Of a DNA stretch of 64,000 bases, positions 10,561 to 21,784 are shown piece after piece (position 1 is the stretch's first letter; each line of letters opens with the position of its first letter). The notes under the pieces were generated by a model. That model saw only the letters and a program-made list of their open reading frames with translations, searched no databases and was not told the origin of the DNA. Both the position numbers and the translations under genes were made by a program. Origin of the DNA: Adiantum capillus-veneris (taxonomy: Eukaryota; Streptophyta; Polypodiopsida; Polypodiales; Pteridaceae); NCBI GenBank assembly GCA_014529385.2, contig CM043966.1:44772537-44836536 (forward strand), given 5' to 3'.

Positions 10561-11470
10561 GACGCAATTAGAGTGTGTAAATCCCTGTTTTGAGCTCAAA
10601 AACACAAAAATTAATCATTACACACATCATTTATGCAATCAAAACATTAAATTAACCATGCAAATTAAATACTTTTTTAGGCACACATACACTAAAAAAT
10701 TGGCAGTGTTTACCAATCTTTAGGTGCGCATGTAAAAGGGTTAAATTTGTTGGATTTGCAATGTGACTTCACAAATCATTAGTTGGGCATAAGCACAACA
10801 CACTTCAATCATCACAATTGAAAAATCAGAACGCACACATTGATTTCTAAGTGCTCAAACATGGGCAAAACAGTGCACACACACCTATAATTAACATACA
10901 CACACTCAATTAGAATGCACACATACTTGATTTTAATGCACACACACTTGAAATTGACCATCCAAGCATGCAATTAACTCAATTAGGCACCCAATTAGCA
11001 ACCTACAATCACCAATTAGCAATTGAAACTTGTCAAATCGTACGCCACCAAATCTTAAAAATTTCAGAATTACGACGGCGTGAAAATGAAAAATCACAAA
11101 ATTTTCAATCTACATTGCATCAACATTACATAGCATTACATTCATCATCATGGTGGGATCTCTACACAATTCTACACATCTCTAGATTCTAGGGAGGTTG
11201 AGAATACCACCTTGATTACCTTTCCGTTGAAGATCAATTGAATGGTTGAATGCTCCAATCCTTCATAGCAAATTAGTAAATTAGCAAAAATTAGTCAAAT
11301 TAACAAGGGGTTAGTGTGTAAATAGACAATTAGCAAGATATGGTAACACATTAGGGAACTATAAACACATTGCTTCATGCACACACATTCAAAATCCACA
11401 AAAACATAAACACACTAGTGAAATTAGTGAGGGAACGTATTTGTTTATGCCACATTTACACGAGCGTAGG
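10561..11470. other. Element A interior next to its PBS, no gene seen
   Basis: This is AT-rich sequence with scattered CACACA words and no supported coding frame. It is the leader side of element A, which reads leftward. Confidence 0.5.
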
Positions 11471-11496
11471 CCATCATCCCCGGCAACGGCGCCAAA
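11471..11496 (-). other. Primer binding site of element A
   Basis: On the minus strand TTTGGCGCCGTTGCCGGGGA follows two bases after the LTR end. This is the well-known Asp-tRNA type PBS of plant Athila-like Ty3 elements, and it is the best preserved PBS in the window. Confidence 0.85.
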
Positions 11497-11875
11497 TGTT
11501 GGGGGTTCCATTGTTGCAATAGCTCCAATGACCAATAAAATTATCAATCCGGAAGATGAGCTACCCGGCTAGGGCATGGAAACACTCACACGGTTAGTGA
11601 GCTAATCGTGGCAACACAAATGGTTAACTCTACGAGGTGAGCTTCTTGGCCTATGGAGGAGCTAAACCGCAATGAAGGGCAATCTCCACATCCACTTCTC
11701 TTCACCTCTAATCAACCCAAACAAACACACTACGATTGCAAGGCGCACACAACACTAATCCTATCATGCAACACACTAATCGCAAAACACACATAGATCT
11801 ATCGAGCACCACACTCCAATCAAACCTACATGCACACACAAGCAAAAGAGGGCAATCACACAAGATTAAAGAGGG
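11497..11875 (-). repeat. Element A 5' LTR, downstream part only
   Basis: 11497-11790 matches 4930-5220 closely and abuts the PBS, so this is the R/U5 side of the 5' LTR. The promoter part is missing here; at 11876 the sequence changes to the leader of element B. The missing part lies at 21785-22324. The two pieces add up to 919 bp, close to the other LTRs of this group (921 and 1010 bp). Confidence 0.75.
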
Positions 11876-11987
11876 ACAATCTTAAGCTAGGCGGTTTCTA
11901 AACAAAAGTTTTACTCTAGGTGAACCTAGAGGAAGTTAATGGACAACTACAGATGATGCTCTTGTTTTTCCTAGTTTAGGTCTATTC
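11876..11987 (-). other. Element B: first part of the leader
   Basis: On the minus strand the sequence after the PBS reads CCTAAACTAGG, then the CTCTAGGTTCACCTAGAG inverted repeat, and ends ...GCTTAAGATTGT. This follows the P leader at 38425-38530 closely. In P the next bases lead into CTTTTGCTGTGTAGAGG; in B that continuation lies at 22325 on the plus strand. Confidence 0.75.
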
Positions 11988-12008
11988 GTCCTCGGCAGTG
12001 GTGCCAAA
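11988..12008 (-). other. Primer binding site of element B
   Basis: The minus strand reads TTTGGCACCACTGCCGAGGA directly after an LTR ending CCCACA. It is an Asp-type PBS with several changes from the 11471-11496 site. Confidence 0.75.
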
Positions 12009-13018
12009 TGTGGGACGCATGTCTAACCTCACCATCCTATCTTATTGTAATATTGGAAAGAACCACGATTAAATTGTCAATCCATGGGACGAAGCTGACT
12101 CGACTAGTGCATAGAGGCTACAAGAGGTTGTCAATCTCTCGAAAAACAACTAACAACTCGTATCTAACTCAAGCTACACTCAAGTGATTAAAATCACCAA
12201 AAGCCAATCGCTCATCGACAAACAAATCACATCCGTTACAGCATCAAATGACATCCAAATGTAACGAAACTTCTAGGACATGGTATAATACCTAAGCGCA
12301 CATGCTTATGGTTTTGAATCCCACTTTAGGTCAAGTGCCAAAATCACGATTATTAACAGTAGTGGATTTTGACCTAGTCGTTTTCGACCCAAAATGCATC
12401 TAAATGCTTAGCAATGATGCCCCAATACCCCGCCTATGCTTAGTTTTTTTATTTAAAAGTGTAAATGCCTAGTTATGATGAAATTAAGCCGCGGGCCGGT
12501 GATGCCAAAAGCTACAAATTACTATGAACTGCTTACGTCAATGCGTAGAGCTCTTACCTGTGGTTGCAATGCAACAAATGCAATTGCAATGTGACAACCG
12601 GGGAGGGAGTAGGAAGCACGAGAAGGAGATGAGTGAGCACCGTTAGCTCACGTTACGTATTTCATTATCCAAAACTTAATTAAAACTTTACAAAGTTGGC
12701 TTTTATACTTTAGCCAAGGTCTAAAATGTGTAATGTCCGACGCCCAAGACCTTTGAGGCTCCACACTTATAGTATCTGCAACCCAAGTACACTAAGTGAC
12801 CTATGCTCTACATCTTGGAACTCTTATTAAGCCCGTAACATGTTACAATTATCACAATGACTAAGTAAATCGGGAAATTACAATACATGGCCATTTTGGA
12901 AAAATGTGAAAAGTGTATAACTCCAATCTTCACTGCTTCTTCATATTCATCTTCGATGTGCATTCATAAGGCCTTTATCTTTAGCAGCTCTTGTTAACTG
13001 ACGTCGTCTCAGTTAACA
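12009..13018 (-). repeat. LTR of element B (5' copy), 1010 bp
   Basis: On the minus strand it starts at 13018 with the hairpin TGTTAACTGA/TCAGTTAACA and ends GCGTCCCACA at 12009, followed by the PBS. A TATA box (TATAAAAGCC) lies near 12700. Its upstream (U3) half resembles the A LTR and its downstream half resembles the P LTR (37690-38395). The flank beyond 13018 is unrelated sequence. Confidence 0.85.
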
Positions 13019-14280
13019 CTTTGTTATTGGATGAATGCAATGTTTTGGATGTGCCCCTATGGACCTACAATAGAGGTGCTTTTTTATGGCATATTTGGAT
13101 GGAAATGAGCAAAGCACTCTTCGGCCATCCCCATTCCCCATCTACAGTTTCCCTATCTATTTGTTTTATTGGTCTTATGAAGGAGATTTATGGCTTAGTT
13201 ATTGATGTTGTTGTCATGGAAGTTAAAGAGCTTCAAAAAGTCCTGAGATGGCAAAGATGGAGACCCGTAATTCTCTCATTTTATGGGCCTTCAAGAATGT
13301 ATCTTATCTTGAGATACTTCTCCATATTTTCATATTTTTATTAATGTCTTCCCTCACCTTTTACTTTGGCCTTCCCTCTCTTGGCCAAGGTTACCTCGAT
13401 CCTTCCTTAGGGGTGTTAATACTATTTTACTTCTTTAAAATAATTCAGTACTTTCCTTAAAAAAAGCTAATAGTGACAATGACAAAGGGAAAATTCTCTG
13501 GTGAGTTTCTCCCTTGCATTCAACTCTTGTAACTCTCTGTAGGAAATAAAAAATGTGAGAATCCCATCCAAGCATTTGCAAGTTTCTTTCCAACTTTTGT
13601 TCCTTAATATGGAGATTCTACCAATTGAAAAAGCAAAGAAAACTCTATCTATTAATGTCCAAGTTAGCAAGAAACTGAAGAAAGCCAAAGCAGTAGGCTC
13701 CTTGTTACAAAATTTGCTTTCATAGCTATTCAACAATGCTTGCTGGGTAAGCTGAGAATGCACATCTTCTTGCAAAATCAACAAAGCTTGTCAAAATTGC
13801 TTCCAACTGGCAAAAAACAAGAAGTTGAGAGCAATCGACATGCAAAAGAATGAGCCTCATTGTAAGTGGAAATGGAAGCAATGCACAAGTTCATGAAAAA
13901 TGCAGTAACTCAAGATGCTAGTCTCATAGAGAAACAACAAAAGATTAATGTAGGTCATGCAAAATTTGATCACGAAGTAGTGTTGACTCTATTGGCTCTC
14001 TAGAGGCCAAATGCCAAAGGGGGCATCATGGTTGACCATGAGTTGTTCTAGAATTCTCATTAGATATCTCTTAATCTTCCTTCAACATGAAAGTTGCTAA
14101 AGGATCTCAAGGAAAAAGATGAGATGATGAGCATGCAACAAAAGCTAGAACTCCCATAGTTCTCGTTCCTCCTACTCTATCAACACAAAACCAGCAGTAG
14201 TAGAAAGATGAGTAGCATGCATGCTGATAACACCGATGAAGTTATCAATGCAAGTCAACAAAATATTATCATGTTGTATT
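13019..14280. other. Unassigned stretch between B and E
   Basis: It lies between the B LTR and the truncated E leader. It contains moderately long frames on both strands (for example 12991-13344 plus and 13467-13784 minus) with hydrophobic, low-information composition and no recognisable domain. A short A-run at 13459-13465 could be a retroposon tail. It may be old flanking DNA or another decayed element. Confidence 0.3.
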
Positions 14281-14911
14281 GAAGACTTACATCAAGTTTG
14301 GTGAAATTTGGATCACAAACGTGAGACCTAAGTCAAATTCTTGAAACTAAGTCTACGGACACTAAACAATTGATAACTAGGACAAATCTTGTTCAAACTC
14401 AATGAAACTTGTCCAGACACTACAACACGGTGTCTATATAGCAAAACAAGCCTAAAAAATATAAAAATTGAGAAAAGTAAATAATTGTGATTATTTACTT
14501 TTGAGTCCCACAGACAAGATTTTGGACTTTTGAGCTTGTACAGTGTTAGAGCAACATAATACAAGGTCATTGGTCATGTTTGGATTCCACGGATCCAAAT
14601 TAATACATATTATCTCAGTTTCCAGGTTGCAGATTAGTCATTTTTCTCTTTGTAAGGGTATAATTTGAAAATCTCATTTACTGACTCACTTAGCTCAGAT
14701 TGAAGTGATATACACAGACCAATCACAATAGTTAGAAAACATTGTATAGGCTTTGAGAGAAAACAACTAACTTGGTTAAAACTGACACAAGAACTAGGCT
14801 GCGGGCAAAGAATTGGGAGCTTGATAGGAGCTGAATTCAAGTCATGTACAAAAAAAGGGATAACAATCCAATCCGGTGGTAAGTACTCTATCTAGGGCTT
14901 AACATATCTAT
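14281..14911 (+). other. Element E: truncated leader with palindrome
   Basis: This matches the last part of the B and P leaders (for example TTTGGTGAAATTTGGATCACAAA-like words and the near-palindrome at 14477-14498). The upstream leader, PBS and LTR of E are absent; sequence left of 14281 is unrelated. A donor-like GGTAAGTACTC lies about 35 bp before the gag ATG. Confidence 0.65.
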
Positions 14912-15478
14912 ATGAACCTTAGAGCTAGTCGTACACTAGAAAATCAGGGCATACTTGGAGAGACATCTAGTAGCGTATCCACTGAAGAGAGTGTGAGTCA
15001 AGGAGATCAATTGGGCACTATCTTTGAAGAAGTTCCAGACACTTATTCCGACTCAACATCTGAAATGTCTTCCTATTCGACTCAGTCAGGAACCAAAACA
15101 ACAGTGCGATATAAGCATATCCTCACCTTTTATAAGACTAATGTCCATGGAGCTCAGGTTTACCTAGATCCCAATGAAGAGTATGCCATTCACATTGATG
15201 AACATGACATAAAGTTTGAAGAGGAAATAAGAGCAAACAAACAAGGAAAAATGTATATGGATAAAAACGGGACTCAGTATGCAAAAGTTGAAAATCCTAA
15301 TGTGATAGACAAATGGGGGTTAAAAGTGAACACAATAATCTTGGATATAGTAGCAAAATAAGGTCCATCGACTTTAGAATTTGAGGGATACGATCAAGTT
15401 AATTCAAAACCTTTGAAACGGCTTAGCACTAATAGGAATGTCAAGAATCTTTTATGGACATCTCATGCCAAGCCAAGG
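14912..15478 (+). pseudogene. Element E: gag N-terminus
   Basis: The ATG at 14912 opens a 149-residue frame that stops at 15359-15361, after which the reading continues in the same family sense to about 15478. The protein is acidic and Ser-rich, then has VYLDPNEEYAIHIDEHDIKF and NPNVIDKWGLKVNTI. P has the same at 40374-40930. There is no recognised domain in this N-terminal part; its position upstream of the retrotransposon gag domain identifies it. The first Met is chosen because P has an ATG at the same place (40374). Confidence 0.7.
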
Positions 15479-15745
15479 CATGAGATAGCCTCTATTTGCT
15501 TGGTACTGACCTAATGAGGCCCTAGGCTTAAAAATGATATATCTTGAGCTAGAGACGTAAGATTTCAGTGTTTTAAAGAGCTATCTTCAGGTTTTTCGAC
15601 GTTTCGAATGCATCCGTGGACTTATTTTTGTATTTTGAAAACAACTCTTATGTGTTTTCTCTCATAGAACATCACATCACTCATTAAAATTCACAGACAT
15701 GGATTTTTGTGTACACTTAAGTTGGGCTCTCAAAAAGCATTTTAT
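15479..15745. other. Extra segment in E gag, absent from P
   Basis: Compared with P (about 40945-40975), E holds roughly 265 additional bases between the WTSHAK block and the IYIFKIKD block. Nothing recognisable lies within it. It could be a small insertion in E or a deletion in P; flanking duplications were not clear by eye. Confidence 0.4.
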
Positions 15746-17005
15746 ACGAGCATGCACTCATCTATATCTTCAAGATCAAGGACAAGGGTCCAACAGATCT
15801 ACCATTTTACCTATTTAGGGATTTTTATAACAATAACTTTGTTATGATGAGCCCTGAGGAGGTAGAACAGACCAGACACCAAGGGTACTCTATAAGAGAT
15901 TGATATTGGGGCAAGGACATGATCCTATTCCAAGAGAGGAAATCCGCGAGAAATTTTTTGGGAGCAATGTTAAAAAACCCAAACCTAATTGGTTTGAAGG
16001 ACTTGAGACAAGACCAACTGCCAGAAGAGTTGGAGCTGAGCCAAACAAACGTGTCAAACCAGCTTATTTTCAAAATGGGTCAAAAGATACAGTGGATCTG
16101 GGGATCCATATGACCACTTAGCTAGCTTTAAGCAAGAGCTAAGAGCAGAATGCATATTAGATTTCCACACTCAATTCGAGGGATTTGGAATGACTTTAGA
16201 AGGAAAATCTTTGACATGGTTCCAAAACATTCCACCAAGGAGAATCATGGATTTAAATACGTTAGCTCAGGGATTTGTAGCTGCATGTTTCAAAACTGGG
16301 ATCAAACATAATATGGTAGCTCAAATCTATAGCTTCAAACAGAAACAAGGTGATTCTATTAGGGATTGTGCAACTAGCATGAAGCAATACATTGCAAGAT
16401 GCCCAGAATTAGAAATACCAATAGAAGAAAGATTAGTGTCATAGGTTCTAGAAGGATTGCTCAATAAATAACTTCATGCTATACTGTATAGCAAGAAGCA
16501 TACGCCCTTAGGAAAGTGTGTATCAGATGCTATTGACTTGGGAGACAATTGTGATATTTTCAGTGAAGGAGATGTCCCTAAGGATACTCAAAGTGAGAAA
16601 ATAGCATCCACAAAACCAACACAAGCCGGAACAGCTGCTGCAACACCACTTAAAGCCATAAAATACATGCTCAAAAGGATGAAAAAAATGCTAAATAAAA
16701 TGCAGAAATCTCCTATGAGAGGACCTGGGCAAGGGATACCTCAACAGGAACAACCAATTAGGCCGCAAAAATGGTGTGCTATTGAGGATAAATGGACAAA
16801 CCATGAGATCAATGAGTTCTATTACCAACCAAAGTACAGTGAAAATGTTCAATATGTGCCTATGAGACCACAAGGACATCCCATGTACAGATATTAGCCT
16901 AATATAGCCCCAGTACAAAGACCACCAATGGATATGGAAAGACCACAACTAGTGTTGGGTCAACAACCTCCATTTCTTGGACATAATGCAATGCATGTAA
17001 AGTAC
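15746..17005 (+). pseudogene. Element E: gag central domain
   Basis: Broken frames encode a retrotransposon gag core. MTLEGKSLTWFQNIP, a central LAQGFVAACFKTGI, CATSMKQYIARCPE and EERLVS-VLEGLLNK are all typical of the gag fold that drives particle assembly. A downstream Met/Lys-rich linker (MLKRMKKMLNKMQK) and a Gln/Pro-rich segment follow. The reading is cut at 17006 by an LTR-like insertion. Stops at 16442 and elsewhere inactivate it. Confidence 0.8.
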
Positions 17006-18719
17006 TGATAGCCGTTTTTTGGCTCTCCATAATTGCCATAGTAAGTTACTCCACCCTACCGAATTCACCCAAATGCTATGGCTATCCCTACCATTTCACT
17101 GTAAATAGGCGTGTGTGAGTTAGGGGGCTTTTTCCATATCTTCTTAAAATCCTCAGCTAGCTAGTCACTGGGCTAGTTGATTCAAAAAAATAAATAAAAT
17201 CAAAAAAATAAAATATCTTATGGCCCATTTGTGTGTAAATATTGCATTATATATATGGCCTAAATATAGGGATTTTTATAATTATTTTGGTATTTTATTT
17301 AAATATTTATACTTAGGTGTGTGTTTTATTAAACCTGTGTATGCCTTCTTTCATCCTCTTACACCATAAGTATATTTTGCCAATGTGTACATACTCTAAC
17401 CTCATATTTTTCTTTTATACGAATCACCCCCACATTTTCACCCTCACCCTCGTGAAAACAAAAAAATTGATTTCTACTCATTGGTCACGTTTATTATATT
17501 ATTTACTTGCATACCTTTTCCTCTTTCACCCAAAATAATACAAAGAGGGACCATATCATATGATTCCAATATCTTTCCATATCCATAATTCCTCCATATT
17601 TTTATTATTATTTTTACTCATTATTCTAACACCATATCATATGATTCCAATATCTTTCCATATCCATAATTCCTCCATATTTTTATTATTATTTTTACTC
17701 ATTATTCTAACACCATGTGCTCATTGAGCTAAAGTCCATGAATAGTCCATACACTAGTCCCACCATGTATATATTTCTGTATTCACCAATAATCCTCCTC
17801 CATGCATGTGTCAAGGGAAACTTGGATGCTTTGTATTATGATATGACAAAGGAGGGGCTCACTCTTGGATGCATTGTACAAATTCAACAAAGGAGGGGGC
17901 CACTGAAGACTTTTTGTGAAGAAAAAACAGGTCTTTTAGTGGGATTTTTAATATCCATCTCCACTCTGAATTTGGAGCGGTGGTCAAAAGAGAAAATGTA
18001 GCCCACGCTCTGAATAATCATCTCAAATTTTTTCATGATTTTTGGAGCTACCAACGGTGAGCTATGATTTTTTGCGTGGACCCCAGTCTGCCCACTTTTC
18101 TCACAAGTAGCCCATAGTCTTCTCTCACCTCTATCCACACTTCTACACACACACACAGACACATCCCTCTCAATCCCTCACTCAAACCTGCACCTTCAAT
18201 GGTTTCTCTCACCTACTTCACCATTAACCTCTCCACTTACTCCCATAGCTCTCATATGAGCTCTCCATGTACATACACCATCTCTATGCCTCTCTCTATT
18301 ATCTCCAAAGTACAATTCCATCTTACCCCTTATATATATACATAAATTCATCATGTGTACCATGCTTAACCTCTGCAAATCAAGAAATATCATCAACGGA
18401 ATTACCATTTTCATCACGATAATCAACCTTGGCGGCGGTGGTGTGAAGAAGGGAAGACGAAGAGGAGGATCGATAGTCATTTTGAGAACCTACACAAGTA
18501 AGTCCAAAACTTCTTCAAGCTTCACCATCACAAGAATTTGCTCACTTCATTCAACCATTTTACTTCAACCATCCACCCCATTCTACCCATTGTAAATATA
18601 TCATTAACTTTCTAGTGATTACTAACACTAACCACTAACATACTAACACAAAATAGCATTGGCCTAACCATAAAAGACACCTCACCTCAAGACATGTACA
18701 AAGTAACTCTCTCTCTCTA

Positions 18720-18754
<35 letters not shown>

Positions 18755-19845
18755 TATTTACTTTCACCTTTTCTACCATCAATAATGCTCTTTTTTGAGC
18801 CCACATCCATGACTCAAGCAGACAAAGAAGGCCCGCAATGTTTTGATATTCAAAAAAATCATAATCCTAATTTGTTAGCTTGTAAATTAGGATTTATAAT
18901 AATTTTAATGAGGGGTCTCCAACCTATAAATAGGCCCCTCTCCTTCTTGTAAAATAACCTCCAACATCTCACATAGCACCCCAACACTCTATGCGTGAGG
19001 AGAGACTTAGGTGTAGCAACCACTTGTGAGCTTCACTCTTGGTGTGAGAGAAGCCTTCCAACTACACATTGCAAGTGAGAGAGCGTGAGTTCCTCAAATC
19101 TCAAAACCACTATTGTATATGCTCCTTCATTATCAATAAATTGAGGTTTGGTGCATCAAAGGCGTGATTCGACGTTCAAATCTTCGTCCTTCCATTTGTG
19201 CAATACGGTTTGGTGAATTCAAGGTGACTTGTGTATTTTGAGTTTCTATCGGTTGATCTTGATTTTAGAAAGTGTTTTAGTATGTTTTTCATTGCCAATT
19301 TTGTGTCCATTGTAAGAGGGTATTGTGGTGAGAGGTCTCCCACACCCTAAGACAGTGTGTGTGTGTGTGTATGTGTGTTTTGGCAATGATTAGCAATCAC
19401 TAAGCATTGAGTGATTTTTTGTACAAGTTCTACGATAGCATCATAACGAACCATCTCCATTTGCAAGTCACAAATAAGGTATTATGCAAGATCCTTTTCT
19501 CTCTCTCTTCCCTTTGGTCTAGCTCTCTCTGGTCCATTTTGTGTGTGTCTTGGTGTGAGGTTGCTTGTGTGTGTTGTGTGGTGTATCTTCTTGGTTGTAC
19601 CAAAATCTCTCTTGCGTCCTAGTTCGCATACCATAACTAGGTGGTGCCCCTATCTTGTTTGGGTTTGGCTGTGGGTTTGTTGTTTTGTTGTGCTTGTGGT
19701 TGCCCTAGCCCCAATTGAGCAGCACGGGAGCCTTGAGAGGTGTTTAGAGGTCGCTTTTCTTGTTGCCCGCCCCGGACCGCCTTAATTTTGGTGCCCCCAC
19801 GGAGGACGAGCGGTTGTGTTAGCATACACAAGGTAAGTCTTAAAA
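17006..19845 (+). mobile_element. LTR-like insertion of 2.8 kb in E gag
   Basis: E is collinear with P up to 17005 and again from about 19846; about 230 bp of E are lost between. The insert begins TGATAGCCG and has a promoter-like TATAAATAGGCC near 18926, a CT microsatellite (18705-18752), a GT run (19354-19376) and an 81-bp tandem duplication. Near its right end TTTTGGTGCCCCCACGGAGG resembles a decayed Asp-type PBS. I read it as a long LTR plus a little internal sequence of another retroelement. No coding region is supported. Confidence 0.55.
17550..17711. repeat. Tandem duplication of 81 bp
   Basis: Units 17550-17630 and 17631-17711 appear identical by eye, both starting ACCATATCATATGATTCC. 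The lack of differences suggests a recent duplication or gene conversion. Confidence 0.9.
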
Positions 19846-20945
19846 AACTAGTTGTGTCATAATTGTGGTGCAGATGATCATTGGGAAAATGAATGTCCAG
19901 AAGTTGACAAGAACATTAATTTAGTTGATGCTTTTTGTACACAATGTTGCAAGAAGGGAGGAAATTCCCCTGAAGACTGTCCAAAAAATCCGTTAAACAA
20001 AGGAAAAGAAGCGGTGAATGTAGTCCAAGTGATACCTAGTAGCTCTTCAAAAAGTGAACCTATTATTCCAATCAAGGTAATCACTAGAGCCCAAGCTAAG
20101 AAAAAGAAACATAACTCCTCTGATGAATCAAAGAATACTAAAAATTCCTCCCAAAAGACCAAGAAAAGAATACGTCAAAGATATGAGATGAGAGAACAGA
20201 AACAAAAAGAGAAAATTGAGGTAAAAGCCAAAAATCTATTGCAAGAAAAAGTGAAAGAAATTGAGAGTGAAATCAAGAAAACCACAATAAAATCTGGAGG
20301 ATCAATTTTAGTAGACAAATTTTTGAGCCAATCAATGCAGCATTGGCTTTCCAAGTGGGACTTAAAGCAGGCAAAAATATGGAAAACAAATGGAAAAACT
20401 ATCCTTCTCCAGATATGGAAGCATCTAAGCTTGAAGCTTATCAAAATTTAGTAAGAATTAGTCAATAAATACTGGAAAAACAAAAACCCAAGCTTGAGAG
20501 TATAGAAAAACCTGATGAGCTTGTGGTAGAAACCAATAAAGAGAAATCCAAAGGGGTGGTATAACCCCACCTTGAAACTACAGAGCCGAAACTCATAGTG
20601 CCTGAGAGTGAAGATGCTTTAGATGGAATTTCGTTTGTGGAGGAAGACTAGCCACAACATTTATGGAAAAAAATGAGAGAGTTTAATTATGGGAGCGTAA
20701 CTTTGAAATCAGCTCCTATAGAGGAAGTCTGGCTAGACAATTTACTTCCTGATATGGACATGGATATAAAATCCTTGTATAGGGATTGCGGCTCTAAAGC
20801 ATTAAGAATGTCTAAGACATTGACTCTAAAAACACTACCCTCTTACTTAGTAGACAATGAAGATGAGTCCATAGTGTGCATAACCACTCAGGTAAAAAGA
20901 GCAGACCAGACCCTAGAGGTAGAGAACATCCATTCAATCATGTGA
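19846..20945 (+). pseudogene. Element E: gag C-terminus with two zinc knuckles
   Basis: The frame opens with CHNCGADDHWENEC (CX2CX4HX4C) and then CTQCCKKGGNSPEDC (CX2CX5HX4C): two knuckles of the nucleocapsid type that bind RNA. A Ser-rich link, a Lys-rich stretch (AKKKKH) and a long charged coiled-coil-like segment follow. A frameshift near 20320 breaks the frame relative to P, which is open across this point. The last part (20673-20945) continues the gag-protease linker with LKSAPIEEVWLDNL. Confidence 0.8.
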
Positions 20946-21779
20946 ACACCCATTCAATGTACCCTTACCTTGGGAGAAATGTTAAAAATCAAACCATATT
21001 TATGGAATGATTTACAAAAAAATCTAGAGACGGTGGGGATAATAGGGCTAATTGTAAAAAAATTGGATAAATTGAAATATGAATTGAATAACAAGGAGAT
21101 TAGATCCGTCTCTATGTACAAAGTTGGAGAATACGACGAGGGTGAAGAAGGAAACACAAACCTTTCAGTGAGATATCATGATGTAGAAACCATGGAAATA
21201 TTGGACAGTGGGGCTGGCATATCCATAGCCACAAAAGCAGTACGGGAATTATGGGAAAAACCATCGATTAGACAAACTCAAATGGAATTACAATTGGCAG
21301 ATGGATACATAGAAAAATCCCTAGGACTACTTGAAAAAGTGATAACTAGTTCTTGTGGAACTGATTATCAACATACTTTTGCAATAGTGGACTTTGGAAA
21401 GAAACTTAATTATGAAATCATCTTGGGAAGGCCACTCATGCGGCAAGTATAGCTCATTCAAGATTGGGGAAACAATTACATGTACTTGAAGCAAGTGGGA
21501 TCAATCACAAGATGTAATGAAAACACCCATTCAAAAATTTGACTCAGTCTCTTCAGCTGAATCAAAGCTTCCATCTTGATTAAACAAAGACATGCCAATT
21601 TCAATGTGTGGAGTCTCAGAAAATGGGAGTTTAAAATGAGAAGAATGTATCTTAAAAAGGGATTGCACAGATGAAGCATATATACCTTAACCCTTTTTGG
21701 AGCATTTGTTTGAGCCATTTGAATGGACTCAAATTTTAGTAACAATTGATGTGTATATGAATATGTCTATGCTTACTCA
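20946..21779 (+). pseudogene. Element E: first (canonical) aspartic protease
   Basis: The open frame 20970-21452 contains METMEILDSGAGISIATKAV (catalytic Asp-Ser-Gly), a flap-like QLADGYIEKSLGLLEKV and NYEIILGRPLM (the I-L-G box). This is the retropepsin that cleaves Gag-Pol, and its active site is intact. The sequence after 21452 is still E but has stops. At 21780 E stops and the A LTR begins. Confidence 0.85.
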
Positions 21780-21784
21780 TTTTT

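Larger units (their letters stand above)
4930..11875 (-). mobile_element. Element A: non-coding LTR retrotransposon inserted in E
   Basis: Element A has a PBS (11471-11496), a polypurine tract (5544-5561) and a 3' LTR (4930-5543) in the right order on the minus strand. Only the downstream part of its 5' LTR is here (11497-11875); the promoter part is at 21785-22324. The 5.9-kb interior shows no gag or pol: it holds a 385-bp dispersed block, an LTR-like piece, a minisatellite and T-rich and A-rich stretches. This is the organisation of large retrotransposon derivatives (LARDs), which rely on proteins from other elements. Confidence 0.7.

Noticed and set aside
18196-18595. Small protein genes on both strands within the 17-20 kb insertion
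   Set aside because: Short, overlapping and without coding character; they lie inside an LTR-like sequence.
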